Below are positions 6,809 through 15,500 of a stretch of DNA of 24,925 nt, piece by piece. The notes beneath the pieces are model-generated. The model did not search any database. It saw nothing but the letters and a program-made list of their open reading frames with translations, and was not told where the DNA came from. This DNA is from Oscillospiraceae bacterium (GTDB lineage Bacteria > Bacillota > Clostridia > Oscillospirales > Oscillospiraceae), in assembly GCA_020025675.1 (NCBI GenBank), contig JAHHRS010000032.1, positions 1-24,925 of the forward strand, in the 5' to 3' direction. A program made the position numbers and the translations under genes. Positions within the stretch are counted from its first letter, which is position 1, and each line of letters begins with the position of its first letter.

Positions 6809-8545
6809 TTGAAGTTTTCAGATGAATTTTTAGCTGAACTTATTGAGCGAAACGATATAGTTGATGTGGTTTCATCGTATGTGAACCTGAATAAGAAGAG
6901 CGGCTCCTACATGTTCGGACTCTGCCCTTTTCACAGCGAAAAAACAGCGTCCTTTTCCGTGACTCCCTCAAAGCAGATTTTTTACTGCTACTCATGCCAC
7001 AAGGGCGGCGATGTTATTCACTTTATAATGGAAGCGGAAAACCTCAGTTTTCCCGAGGCAGTGGAGTTTCTGGCTAAAAGAGCGGGAATGGAGATTCCCC
7101 AAGAGGGAATTGATGAAAAATCGAAAAAGCGTGCAGTTCTTTTAAAACTGAATAAGGACGCAGCCAGATTTTTTAATTCTCAGTTAAACTCTCCCCAGGG
7201 TGAAGATGCCAGAAAATACATGGGTTCCCGCGGAATATCTCACCGTGTGGCAACTAATTTCGGCCTTGGCTTTGCGCCGAATTCATGGGATTCCCTGCGC
7301 TGTGCCATGAAGGAAAAGGGCTACTCGGATTATGATATGTTCGAGGCGGGACTTTTGAAAAAGGGTCAGAAAGGCGGGTTTTACGATGTATTTCGCAACC
7401 GTCTTATGTTTCCGATTATCGACGTGCGGGGCGATGTCATCGGCTTTTCCGGCCGTATTCTGGACGATAGCGGACCAAAGTACATGAACAGCCCGGAAAG
7501 CCTTGTATTTAACAAAAGCAGGAACTTATTCGGTTTAAATCTTGCAAAAAAATCAAAAGAGGAATACATAATACTTGCAGAGGGAAATATAGACGTTGTA
7601 TCCCTTCATCAGGCAGGTTTCGACTCAGCGGTTGCTTCACTGGGTACGGCCCTGACACCGGAGCAGGCAAGACTTATTTCCCATTATAAAAATCAGGTAA
7701 TTATTGCCTACGACAGTGACGCTGCCGGCATGAGTGCGGCAAAAAGAGCTATCGGAATTCTGGAAAAACTGGATGTTAAAGTTAAGGTGCTGAGACTTGA
7801 AGGTGCAAAAGACCCGGACGAATACATTAAAAAGAAAGGGCCTGACGCTTTCCGACAGCTGCTCAGCGGCTCTGAAAATCAGGTGGATTACAGACTGAGA
7901 AATGTGCTTGAAAAATACGATTTAAGTATAGATGAGCAGAAAGTGGAATTCTTAAAGGAAGCCACCGATCTTTTATCAAGACTTCCCGGCACTGCCGAAC
8001 GGGAGGTCTATGCCATGAGGGTTGCCACAATGACGGGGCTTAAAAACGACGCTGTTATAAACGAAGTGGAACGACGGCGAAAAAAACTCCTGAGCTGGAA
8101 CAGAAGAAAATTTGAAAAAGAGCAGACAAGACCCGTGCGGCAGATGCAGCCTGAGGACAGGGGGCTGCGCTATGAAAACCCACAATCGGCTGTTGCCGAG
8201 GAGGGAATAATAAGGCTATTATACCTTGATCCGGAGCTGGGCAAGACTCAAGGGCTTCCGGAACCGAAGCAATTCAGCTCAGATGTGCTGCGGCGGATAT
8301 ATGGTCTTATGAGAGAGAGAATAGACCGGGGCGAGACTCTGAGTAATGCCGCTCTCAGCTCTGAACTCTCTTCATCCGAGATGTCACTTCTGGTTAGTAT
8401 TCTGCAAAAACCTGAAAATCTTTCTATGGGCAGAACGGCTCTCCGGGATTACATAAATAGAATTAACGAACAAAGTGAGCTTAACACTCAGACTCTCGAT
8501 TTGCGGGAACTGACTGAAAAGCTCAGGAAAAAGAAAGGGGTATAA
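6809..8545 (+). CDS. dnaG: DNA primase
   Basis: 578 residues. The start is TTG 6809, fixed by AAGGAGGAG at 6796-6804 and by the conserved opening KFSDEFLAELIERNDIVDVV. The enzyme makes RNA primers at the replication fork. The N-terminal CHC2 zinc ribbon has C39, H42, C60 and C63. The catalytic core includes the RNA-polymerase-type basic segment around residues 140-245 (GLGFAPNSW, RLMFPI, GFSGR) and a TOPRIM domain with E258 (AEGNIDV) and D302/D304 (AYDSDAAG). The C-terminal region (about 430-578) should bind the replicative helicase; it is divergent, as is usual. It sits between dgt and rpoD, the standard primase-sigma macromolecular-synthesis context, with 8 bp before rpoD. Confidence 0.96.
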   Translation: MKFSDEFLAELIERNDIVDVVSSYVNLNKKSGSYMFGLCPFHSEKTASFSVTPSKQIFYCYSCHKGGDVIHFIMEAENLSFPEAVEFLAKRAGMEIPQEGIDEKSKKRAVLLKLNKDAARFFNSQLNSPQGEDARKYMGSRGISHRVATNFGLGFAPNSWDSLRCAMKEKGYSDYDMFEAGLLKKGQKGGFYDVFRNRLMFPIIDVRGDVIGFSGRILDDSGPKYMNSPESLVFNKSRNLFGLNLAKKSKEEYIILAEGNIDVVSLHQAGFDSAVASLGTALTPEQARLISHYKNQVIIAYDSDAAGMSAAKRAIGILEKLDVKVKVLRLEGAKDPDEYIKKKGPDAFRQLLSGSENQVDYRLRNVLEKYDLSIDEQKVEFLKEATDLLSRLPGTAEREVYAMRVATMTGLKNDAVINEVERRRKKLLSWNRRKFEKEQTRPVRQMQPEDRGLRYENPQSAVAEEGIIRLLYLDPELGKTQGLPEPKQFSSDVLRRIYGLMRERIDRGETLSNAALSSELSSSEMSLLVSILQKPENLSMGRTALRDYINRINEQSELNTQTLDLRELTEKLRKKKGV

Positions 8546-8553
8546 AGGTAAAT

Positions 8554-9840
8554 ATGGCTGAGGAACATAGATTTACCAATGCGGAACTGAAAATGATGGC
8601 GGATGAGCTGCTGAAAAAAGCAGATGAAGAGGAAGCAGCAGCAAGTCCGGCTGCGGAAAAGAAAAAGCCCGCCGCCAAAGGTGCAAAAAAGAAAACCGCT
8701 AAGAAAAAAGAAAACCCGGAGGAAGCGGTAAAGCCGGTAGAAGTCCGCCTTGAAGAACTCCTTCAAAAAGGAAAAAAGGCCGGTAAGCTCTCCACCAGAG
8801 ACTTGGAGTGTCTGGAAGAGATGAATCTGGACAGCGAAGTCATGGACAAGTTTTATGAGACCTTAGAGACTAACGGTATAGATATAGATGTAATATCGGC
8901 AGACGTGCTGCCTCCGATGGACGATGACAATATATCCGAGAGCGAGCTTTCACAGATAGAGGAGGTAAGCGAGGAGGAGATAAACAGCACCGACGCACTT
9001 ATTGATAGCTTTTCCACCGATGACCCCGTGCGTATGTACCTTAAAGAAATAGGTAAGGTACCCCTCCTTAGCCCCGATGAAGAAATTGCTCTTGCCATTA
9101 AAATGGCTGAGGGAGACGAGGAAGCAAAGCGCAGAATGACTGAGGCTAACCTCCGTCTGGTTGTGTCCATTGCAAAGCGCTATGTTGGCAGAGGCATGCT
9201 CTTCCTTGACCTTATTCAGGAAGGTAACCTTGGACTTATAAAGGCAGTTGAAAAGTTTGACTACACCAAAGGCTATAAGTTCTCAACCTATGCTACATGG
9301 TGGATACGTCAGGCCATTACAAGAGCCATTGCCGATCAGGCAAGAACCATAAGAATTCCCGTCCATATGGTTGAAACCATAAATAAGACTATCCGTGTCT
9401 CCCGTCAGCTATTGCAGGAGCTGGGTCATGACCCCTCTGCGGAGGAAATTGCGGAAGAAATGGATATGCCTGTTGAAAAGGTGAGAGATATTCTGAAAAT
9501 TGCTCAGGAGCCTGTATCTCTTGAAACTCCCATAGGCGAGGAAGAGGATTCCCATCTGGGCGACTTTATCCCCGACGAGGATGCCTCCGAGCCTTCAGAG
9601 GCTGCCAGCTTCTCCCTGCTCCGTGAGCAGCTTGAAGAGGTACTGGACACTTTGGCTCCCAGAGAGAAAAAGGTGCTGGAACTCCGCTTCGGTATCGTTG
9701 ACGGACGCACCAGAACTCTGGAAGAGGTGGGAAAAGAATTTAATGTTACAAGAGAGCGTATACGCCAGATAGAGGCAAAGGCCCTCAGAAAGCTCCGTCA
9801 TCCCAGCCGCTCTAAAAAGCTGAGAGATTTCCTGAGCTGA
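8554..9840 (+). CDS. rpoD: Primary RNA polymerase sigma factor (RpoD/SigA)
   Basis: 428 residues, ATG 8554. It directs RNA polymerase to housekeeping promoters. Region 1.2 starts at DDPVRMYLKEIG (156-167). Region 2 holds RLVVSIAKRYVGRGM, DLIQEGN and the -10-recognition/melting helix KFSTYATWWIRQAI (242-255). Region 3 follows from RTIRIPVHM, and region 4 ends in a helix-turn-helix (TLEEVGKEFNVTRERIRQIE, 388-407). Region 1.1 is about residues 60-115. In front of it is a low-complexity Ala/Lys tail (28-52; K-rich core KKKPAAKGAKKKTAKKK at 36-52), and an acidic linker lies at 121-157. The Shine-Dalgarno is weak: AAAGG 5 nt upstream or GAAAGGGG 13 nt upstream, so expression may rely on coupling to dnaG. 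A hairpin follows the stop. Confidence 0.97.
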   Translation: MAEEHRFTNAELKMMADELLKKADEEEAAASPAAEKKKPAAKGAKKKTAKKKENPEEAVKPVEVRLEELLQKGKKAGKLSTRDLECLEEMNLDSEVMDKFYETLETNGIDIDVISADVLPPMDDDNISESELSQIEEVSEEEINSTDALIDSFSTDDPVRMYLKEIGKVPLLSPDEEIALAIKMAEGDEEAKRRMTEANLRLVVSIAKRYVGRGMLFLDLIQEGNLGLIKAVEKFDYTKGYKFSTYATWWIRQAITRAIADQARTIRIPVHMVETINKTIRVSRQLLQELGHDPSAEEIAEEMDMPVEKVRDILKIAQEPVSLETPIGEEEDSHLGDFIPDEDASEPSEAASFSLLREQLEEVLDTLAPREKKVLELRFGIVDGRTRTLEEVGKEFNVTRERIRQIEAKALRKLRHPSRSKKLRDFLS

Positions 9841-9848
9841 AAAATATT

Positions 9849-9875
9849 CCCCCGGAGAAGATTTGTCTCCGGGGG
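9849..9875 (+). terminator. Strong hairpin after rpoD, no T-tract
   Basis: A perfect 10-bp stem (CCCCCGGAGA at 9849-9858 with TCTCCGGGGG at 9866-9875) and a 7-nt loop lie 8 bp after the rpoD stop. The following TAATCG has no U-run. It may be a weak terminator, a processing or stability hairpin, or a partial read-through point into the 9917 gene. Confidence 0.55.
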
Positions 9876-9916
9876 TAATCGTCATAATCATAGTAAGATA
9901 AGGAGAATAGCTAAAT

Positions 9917-11113
9917 ATGAAATATGACTTTACCACTATGCTTGACCGTCGGGGAAAAGACTCCATCGCTGCCGATGTTATTCCTTTTGACGGCGTAAAG
10001 CCTGACGAAGGCTTTGAACCTATCCCCATGTGGATAGCGGACATGAGTTTTCCCACCGCACCTCCGGTTCTTGAAGCTATGGAGGAGAGACTTAAATTCC
10101 CGTCTTTCGGATACTTCCCTCTGAGCGATGAGTATTTTAACTGTATAATTAAGTGGCAGGAGAAGAGAAACGGCGTTAAGGGCCTAAAAAAAGAGCACAT
10201 AGGCTATGAAAACGGGGTTCTGGGCGGCCTTAGCTCTGCTCTTCTGGCATTCACAAACCCCGGAGACAAGCTTCTTCTCCATTCCCCAACCTACGTTGGG
10301 TTTACCCACACCATAGAGGCAGCAGGAAGAAATATAGTCCACAGCCCCCTTGTGAGAGATGAGGAGGGAATATGGCGCATGGACTTTGATGATATGGACA
10401 GAAAGATTAAGGAGAACCATATCCATTTTGCCGTTTTCTGCTCTCCCCATAACCCCAGCGGCAGAGTGTGGGAGAAGTGGGAAATTGAAAAGGCCATGGA
10501 GGTCTATGCTGAGAACCACTGCGTTGTTATATCCGACGAAATCTGGTCTGACATTATTATGCCCGGCTACACCCACATACCCACTCAGTCGGTGTCCGAG
10601 GATGCAAAAAACAGAGTCATCGCTTTTTACGCCCCTTCAAAGACTTTCAGCCTTGCGGGTCTTGTTGGCTCATACCACATAATTTATAACGAATATCTCC
10701 GTGACAGACTGGTGAGACGCAGTAATATAAGTCATTACAACGAGCCTAATGTCCTTTCGGTTCACGCTTTAGTGGGCGCATTCAGCCCTGAAGGTGAGCA
10801 GTGGACTGAGCAGATGTGCGCTGCCATAGACGAAAACCATAAATACGCCTGCCAGTTTATAGAAAAGAACTTCCCCGGTGTCCGTGTTATGCGGCCTCAG
10901 GGTACATACATGCTGTTTCTGGACTGCGGGGAATGGTGCAGGGAACATAATGTTTCTATCCGTGAGCTTCAGCTCCGTGGAATAAAGTGCGGAGTTATCT
11001 GGCAGAACGGTGAGGACTTTATATGGCCTGACACAATACGAATGAATCTTGCTCTTCCTAATGCAAAGCTTGCAGAGGCTATGGAAAGACTGAAAAAATA
11101 CGCATTTATATAA
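9917..11113 (+). CDS. MalY/PatB-family PLP-dependent C-S lyase/aminotransferase
   Basis: 398 residues, ATG 9917 behind AAGGAG (9899-9904). Fold-type I PLP enzyme with the MalY/PatB opening PIPMWIADMSFPTAP (35-49), SPHNPSGRVW (176-185; N179 contacts the cofactor), D207 in VVISDEIWSDI, and the Schiff-base K242 in APSKTFSLAGL. A C-terminal Arg near RMNLALP should bind the substrate carboxylate. Family members carry out cystathionine or cysteine-S-conjugate beta-lysis (releasing pyruvate and ammonia), and some act as aminotransferases; this cannot be separated by sequence alone. No methionine-pathway genes are adjacent. I see no separate promoter in the 76-bp gap after rpoD, so it may depend on read-through past the hairpin. 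Confidence 0.9.
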   Translation: MKYDFTTMLDRRGKDSIAADVIPFDGVKPDEGFEPIPMWIADMSFPTAPPVLEAMEERLKFPSFGYFPLSDEYFNCIIKWQEKRNGVKGLKKEHIGYENGVLGGLSSALLAFTNPGDKLLLHSPTYVGFTHTIEAAGRNIVHSPLVRDEEGIWRMDFDDMDRKIKENHIHFAVFCSPHNPSGRVWEKWEIEKAMEVYAENHCVVISDEIWSDIIMPGYTHIPTQSVSEDAKNRVIAFYAPSKTFSLAGLVGSYHIIYNEYLRDRLVRRSNISHYNEPNVLSVHALVGAFSPEGEQWTEQMCAAIDENHKYACQFIEKNFPGVRVMRPQGTYMLFLDCGEWCREHNVSIRELQLRGIKCGVIWQNGEDFIWPDTIRMNLALPNAKLAEAMERLKKYAFI

Positions 11114-11125
11114 CGGGACAATATG

Positions 11126-11154
11126 AAAAGCGGCGGAAAAATCCGCCGCTTTTT
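11126..11154. terminator. Bidirectional terminator between convergent genes
   Basis: The stem AAAAGCGGCGGA (11126-11137) pairs with TCCGCCGCTTTT (11142-11153) around a 4-A loop. The A-run on the left and T-run on the right make it work in both directions. It separates the + strand MalY/PatB gene from the - strand patatin gene, whose stop is at 11161. Confidence 0.9.
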
Positions 11155-11160
11155 GCTGCC

Positions 11161-12012
11161 TTATTTTACACTGCAGAAAGTTTTCATAGTGTCATAATAT
11201 CCAAGATCCCGATATTCCTCAAGTTTAGGGGTTGAAAAATTCATGGTGTCTGCACCGGGACTTTTTTCCAGCACCTTGCCGGGGCGAAGCTCTATATACT
11301 CAACTCCGTTTTTCATATAGCGTCTGTCTGCATGGTCGTCCGGGTCAATGCAGTTTATAATCACTACTTCGGCATCTTCATTATATATCGGCTTCAGAGG
11401 CGTTTTGTCAGGGGGAGCGGGAGATTTACATATGCTTGGGGTAACTCCGCCGTCCAGATAGTGATAACCTTTATATTCCGCCGCAGGATACAGAAAAGGT
11501 ACGCTTCCGCTGGCACCTATAAGAAACCGCTGCTCATCCGGCGGAAGGTCATGCAAACAGAAATATTCAGGCTCTTCTTTTTCCAGATTATAACAGCAAA
11601 CATAAAGCCTGAGCTTTAAATTTTTTAGCTTTTCATCGGTTGCGATTTCAGACAGGCGTTTTGAAAACTTGTCTGTAATGCACTGACCGAAGCGGGGAGA
11701 TGAAATATATTCATCCAAGCTTACTTTGCCCTCACGGACAAGCTTTTTGCTCTCCCATACGGTTTTGTCGTCCAAAACAATAGATTGGGCAAAGAGGGAC
11801 GGAAATTCCAGCAGAGAGTTATATACTGCCTCCCAGCCTGCGCTTGCAAACAAAATGGCGTTAAGTGCTCCTACGGAGCAGCCGGATATGGCTTCAATAT
11901 TTTCAGCAATTCCCAGCTCTTCTAAAGCCTTCAGCATACCTGCCTGATATGCACCCTTTGCGCCGCCGCCGGAGAGCACAAGGGCTATTTTTTTGTTTTT
12001 CAAATCTACCAT
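11161..12012 (-). CDS. Patatin-like phospholipase
   Basis: 283 residues on the minus strand, ATG at 12012-12010 behind AAGGGGTG (12025-12018). It shows the patatin catalytic dyad: the oxyanion loop GGGAKG (15-20), the nucleophile S46 in GCSVG (44-48), and D187 in the DGG motif (187-189). Such enzymes hydrolyse acyl esters of phospholipids or neutral lipids. There is no signal peptide or transmembrane helix, so it should be cytosolic or peripheral, like the bacterial RssA/YlbK-type proteins. The length is normal for that compact group. It is monocistronic as far as can be seen: rpmE lies upstream on the same strand but a 17-bp hairpin intervenes. The lipid substrate is unknown. Confidence 0.92.
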   Translation of the reverse strand: MVDLKNKKIALVLSGGGAKGAYQAGMLKALEELGIAENIEAISGCSVGALNAILFASAGWEAVYNSLLEFPSLFAQSIVLDDKTVWESKKLVREGKVSLDEYISSPRFGQCITDKFSKRLSEIATDEKLKNLKLRLYVCCYNLEKEEPEYFCLHDLPPDEQRFLIGASGSVPFLYPAAEYKGYHYLDGGVTPSICKSPAPPDKTPLKPIYNEDAEVVIINCIDPDDHADRRYMKNGVEYIELRPGKVLEKSPGADTMNFSTPKLEEYRDLGYYDTMKTFCSVK

Positions 12013-12088
12013 ATTAACACCCCTTAAAAAGCAGAATTTTATAGAATACCCAACAGATTAAAATCTATTAGAATTTAGAATACTAAAT

Positions 12089-12127
12089 CAGGAAGAGCCG
12101 GGACGACATCCGTCCCGGCTCTTCCTG
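12089..12127 (-). terminator. 17-bp perfect hairpin downstream of rpmE
   Basis: CAGGAAGAGCCGGGACG (12089-12105) pairs perfectly with 12111-12127 around the loop ACATC. It lies 34 bp beyond the rpmE stop on the minus strand. Only a short T-run (GATTT) follows in that direction, so it is a likely but not textbook terminator. Confidence 0.65.
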
Positions 12128-12161
12128 AAGCTTTACATCAGGCTGTCTATAAAGGGCCTGA

Positions 12162-12362
12162 TTACTTAATGCCGTACTTCTTATTGAACTTATCAACACG
12201 GCCGCTGGTATCGACCAGTTTCTGTTTGCCGGTGTAGAAGGGGTGGCACTTGGAGCAGATTTCTACGGTGATGTTGGGCTTGGTGGACCCGGTCTCAATG
12301 ACGGCACCACAGGCACATCTAATGGTAGTCTGCTGGTAATTAGGATGAATACCTTGTTTCAT
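12162..12362 (-). CDS. rpmE: 50S ribosomal protein L31 (zinc-binding type)
   Basis: 66 residues, ATG at 12362-12360 behind AGGAG (12375-12371). It opens MKQGIHPNYQ and has the zinc ligands C16, C18, C36 and C39 of the C+ form of L31, so this is the zinc-replete rpmE rather than the Cys-less ykrL/ytiA type. The tail VDTSGRVDKFNKKYG is the family's standard C-terminus. L31 sits on the central protuberance and bridges the two subunits. The gene has its own promoter and is followed by a strong hairpin, so it is probably transcribed alone. Confidence 0.97.
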   Translation of the reverse strand: MKQGIHPNYQQTTIRCACGAVIETGSTKPNITVEICSKCHPFYTGKQKLVDTSGRVDKFNKKYGIK

Positions 12363-12430
12363 TATATATACTCCTCGTCATGTGCTGCCTTGATTGTGCT
12401 CAGAGAGCATAGTTACAAGGCGCAATTTGC

Positions 12431-12459
12431 ATTTTATCATAGTGAATATAAATTTGCAA
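12431..12459 (-). promoter_or_regulatory. Promoter of rpmE
   Basis: Read on the minus strand: -35 TTGCAA (12459-12454), 17-bp spacer, -10 TAAAAT (12436-12431). The start codon is about 70 bp further on. I see no convincing terminator for addA in the rest of the 12363-12591 gap. Confidence 0.65.
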
Positions 12460-12591
12460 GTTTTTTTGATAATTTAACACAAATGTGCAGGTTTGCTGCT
12501 TTGGGGCAGAACCGGCTGATCATTTTTTTCATGTTCTCGCTGCTGCCCGGTGGTGAGAGCATGGGTGACGGTACAGCTGAGACAGCTTTTG

Positions 12592-15500
12592 TCAAAAGGT
12601 TAAAGAAATTTCCCTGCCGGTGCTGAGAAAGTACAATACACAGCATTTTACAGGCTTTCCGCATATGCGGGAAATGGATTTCGCGTAGACTTCCATCTGA
12701 CCTCTGTAAAATTCCGCCCGCTCTTTTATGTCTTTTTCCGAAAAAACCTGGTCTGTTTTATAGTCAATTATGGTTATATAGTCTTCTTCCTCAATAAAGC
12801 AGTCCACAACACCCTGCATTAAAAGACGCTCACCATCGGCATCGGCAAAGAGTTCTCCGCCGTCCCAGAGAAGAGAAAATTTAAACTCTCGTCTGACATT
12901 CTCCGCATTTTTTAACTTTTTCCCAAGGGGAGAGGAAAATAGCCCTGCTATGGACTTTATATTAACGGCCTCTGCCTCTCTCGGAGACAGAAATTTTTCC
13001 CTTTCCAAACGGGCAAGTTCTTCCTTTATATCTTCCTCGGAATCGGTCTTCCCGAAATCCATATATTGCAGCATAAGGTGAGTTGCTATTCCACGCTCTG
13101 TGCCTGTGAGAGGCTTATCTTTTTTTGCAAAGTCCGGAAGGGGGAAGGAAATTTTCCTGCGGGGGATTATCTCCTGTGCATCCTCGTCCTTCTCCATGGA
13201 GCCTTTAAGCTCGGTGGCGGTGAGCTTTGAGGGCAGCTCCACAACTGAATCGTAAGGATAGGAAAATTCAAGGCGGCGCTTCAGCTCCTTTAGAACATCA
13301 ATATCGGCCTGCGCTTTAAATTGTTCCGCTTCTTCCACGCTCTCGCCGGTATCGGGCTTATATATTTTTACATTTATATTTTTCTGCCCGTCGGCTAAAG
13401 CGGCATACAGAGGCCAGTTTATAGGCGAGGTTTCAAGAGCCAGAATTTCAGGCCCTAATGGCAGGGAGGCAAACTGTGCCGCCTCTTCCAGCTCTTCTTC
13501 TGCGCCATTTACCGCAGCGCACATGAAAAGATATTCCTTTGCTCTGGTGAGGGCCACATATAAAATTCTCAGCTCTTCCGACAGATTTTCACGTTTCAGG
13601 CGGCGGGTAATAGCAATTCTGGAGAGACATGGATATTCAAGCCTTCTGCCAAGATCGGTAACTCTCGGCCCCAGACCTAAGGTTGGATGAATAAGTATCT
13701 TATTTTTTAAATCCTCGGTGTTAAATCTGCTGCCTAAATTTGCGGCAAAAACTACCGGAAACTCAAGGCCTTTGGATTTGTGCATACTCATTATCCTGAC
13801 AGCGTTCTCACTGCCGTCAACAGATACTGCCGGTTCTGCCTCCTGCTCACTTTTATTTTTAAGCCACAGCACAAAACGGTGAAGCCCCTTAAAGCCCGAA
13901 CTTTCGTAACCCTCAGACAGCTTCTGCAGCTCCATTACTCTTGCCCGCCTCAGCGCTCCGTCACTCATGGAACTGCATATGGGCAAAATATTCAGCTTGT
14001 TTATAAGTTTCCACAACAGTTCGGATGGTGGAATATCCGGGGCAATTTCACGAAATTCTTTAAGAGTTTCCGTAAAGTGACGGCACTTTTCATCCTCTTG
14101 AGCATGTTTCAAAAGGGCTGAATACAGCTGGCCTTTCTTATCGCTTACTCTTATAGATGCAAGCTCGTCCCCGGTAAAGCCAAAGGCAGGAGAGGACAGC
14201 ACCGCTATAAGGGGAATGTCCTGATGGGGATTGTCAATAACTGCAAGCATGGATAAAAGGGTGGAGATTTCCACTGAGGAGAAAAAACCGTACCCCTGCC
14301 CCGCCTCTACGGGAATGCCCATTTGCATAAGCTCACGCCTGTATATGGGGGCAGTCTTGCTGTCTGAACGGAGTAAAACAGCAATGTCCTTAAATTCCAG
14401 CGGCCTTTCTGCTCCCTTTTCCGTGACTGTGGCTCCCTCAGCCATAAGAGACAGTATTTTCTTGCCTATCATCCGGGCTTCCATTGCCTTTTTGTCAGGC
14501 GTTTCCTCGTCCTCACTTTTATCGGGGAGGTCTAAAAGCATAATTTCCGGTTTTTTAAAATCCCCTTGGTAGCCGCCGCCGAATTTAAGGGCTGCGTTAT
14601 CATCATAGTCTATATCTCCCAAGGATTTGGACATACAGAGAGAAAAGACGGTATTTACGCCGGAAAGCACTTCTTTTCTTGATCGGAAGTTTTCCCTCAG
14701 CATAATGCGGCGGGCTTCACCCTGGGGGGCTGAGTCATCATCCTTAAAGCTGAGATATTTCTCCGTAAAAATTTCCGGTTCTGCCAGACGGAAACGGTAA
14801 ATGGACTGTTTGACATCTCCTACCAGAAACAGGTTTTTTTCATCTTTGGATACGGCTCTGAATATGGCATCCTGCACCCGGCTTACGTCCTGATATTCGT
14901 CCACCATGATTTCCGTATATCGGCGGGATATTTGCCGGGCAAGTTCTGTGGGATTTCCCTCTTCGTCGGTAAGCAGCTGTGCCGCCATATGTTCCAAGTC
15001 ATTGTAGTCTGCAAAACTCTGCCTGCGCTTATCTTCGCCGTACTCTTTGTCAACTTCCAGACTCAGCTGCAAAAGCGCCTCCATAGCGGGGGCACACTCA
15101 GTCATTTCTCTTAAAAGTGTATCGGAATCGGCTCTGAATATCTTATTTAAATTGTTAAGCTCTTTTTTGCACATGTCCCAGCGACTTTGAAAAGCTTTGG
15201 AACGGTTCTTGTACCGATCCTTTACGCTTTGCTCCGTATTTTTTGGAAAGCTTGGGCTTTTATAGCGGGGAAATTTAATAGGGAGAGCACGGAGAGCACT
15301 GTTCCACCCATGATCTAAGGCTGAAAGAAAATCGGACATTGCATCACATGCCTCACTGAAGGACACGCCGCAGGAATTTAACAGTTTTTCGTCCCCGTCC
15401 ATGCGGACAATAATGTCTTCAAAACATGACTTCCAGAATCTTACAGTCTCTTTTGCACCGGACAGAATTTCCCTGCCCCACGGTGTTTCTTCAACGGAGG

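Noticed and set aside
12499..12580. Possible terminator after addA
   Set aside because: The imperfect stem around 12531-12562 has its T-run on the wrong side for minus-strand transcription.
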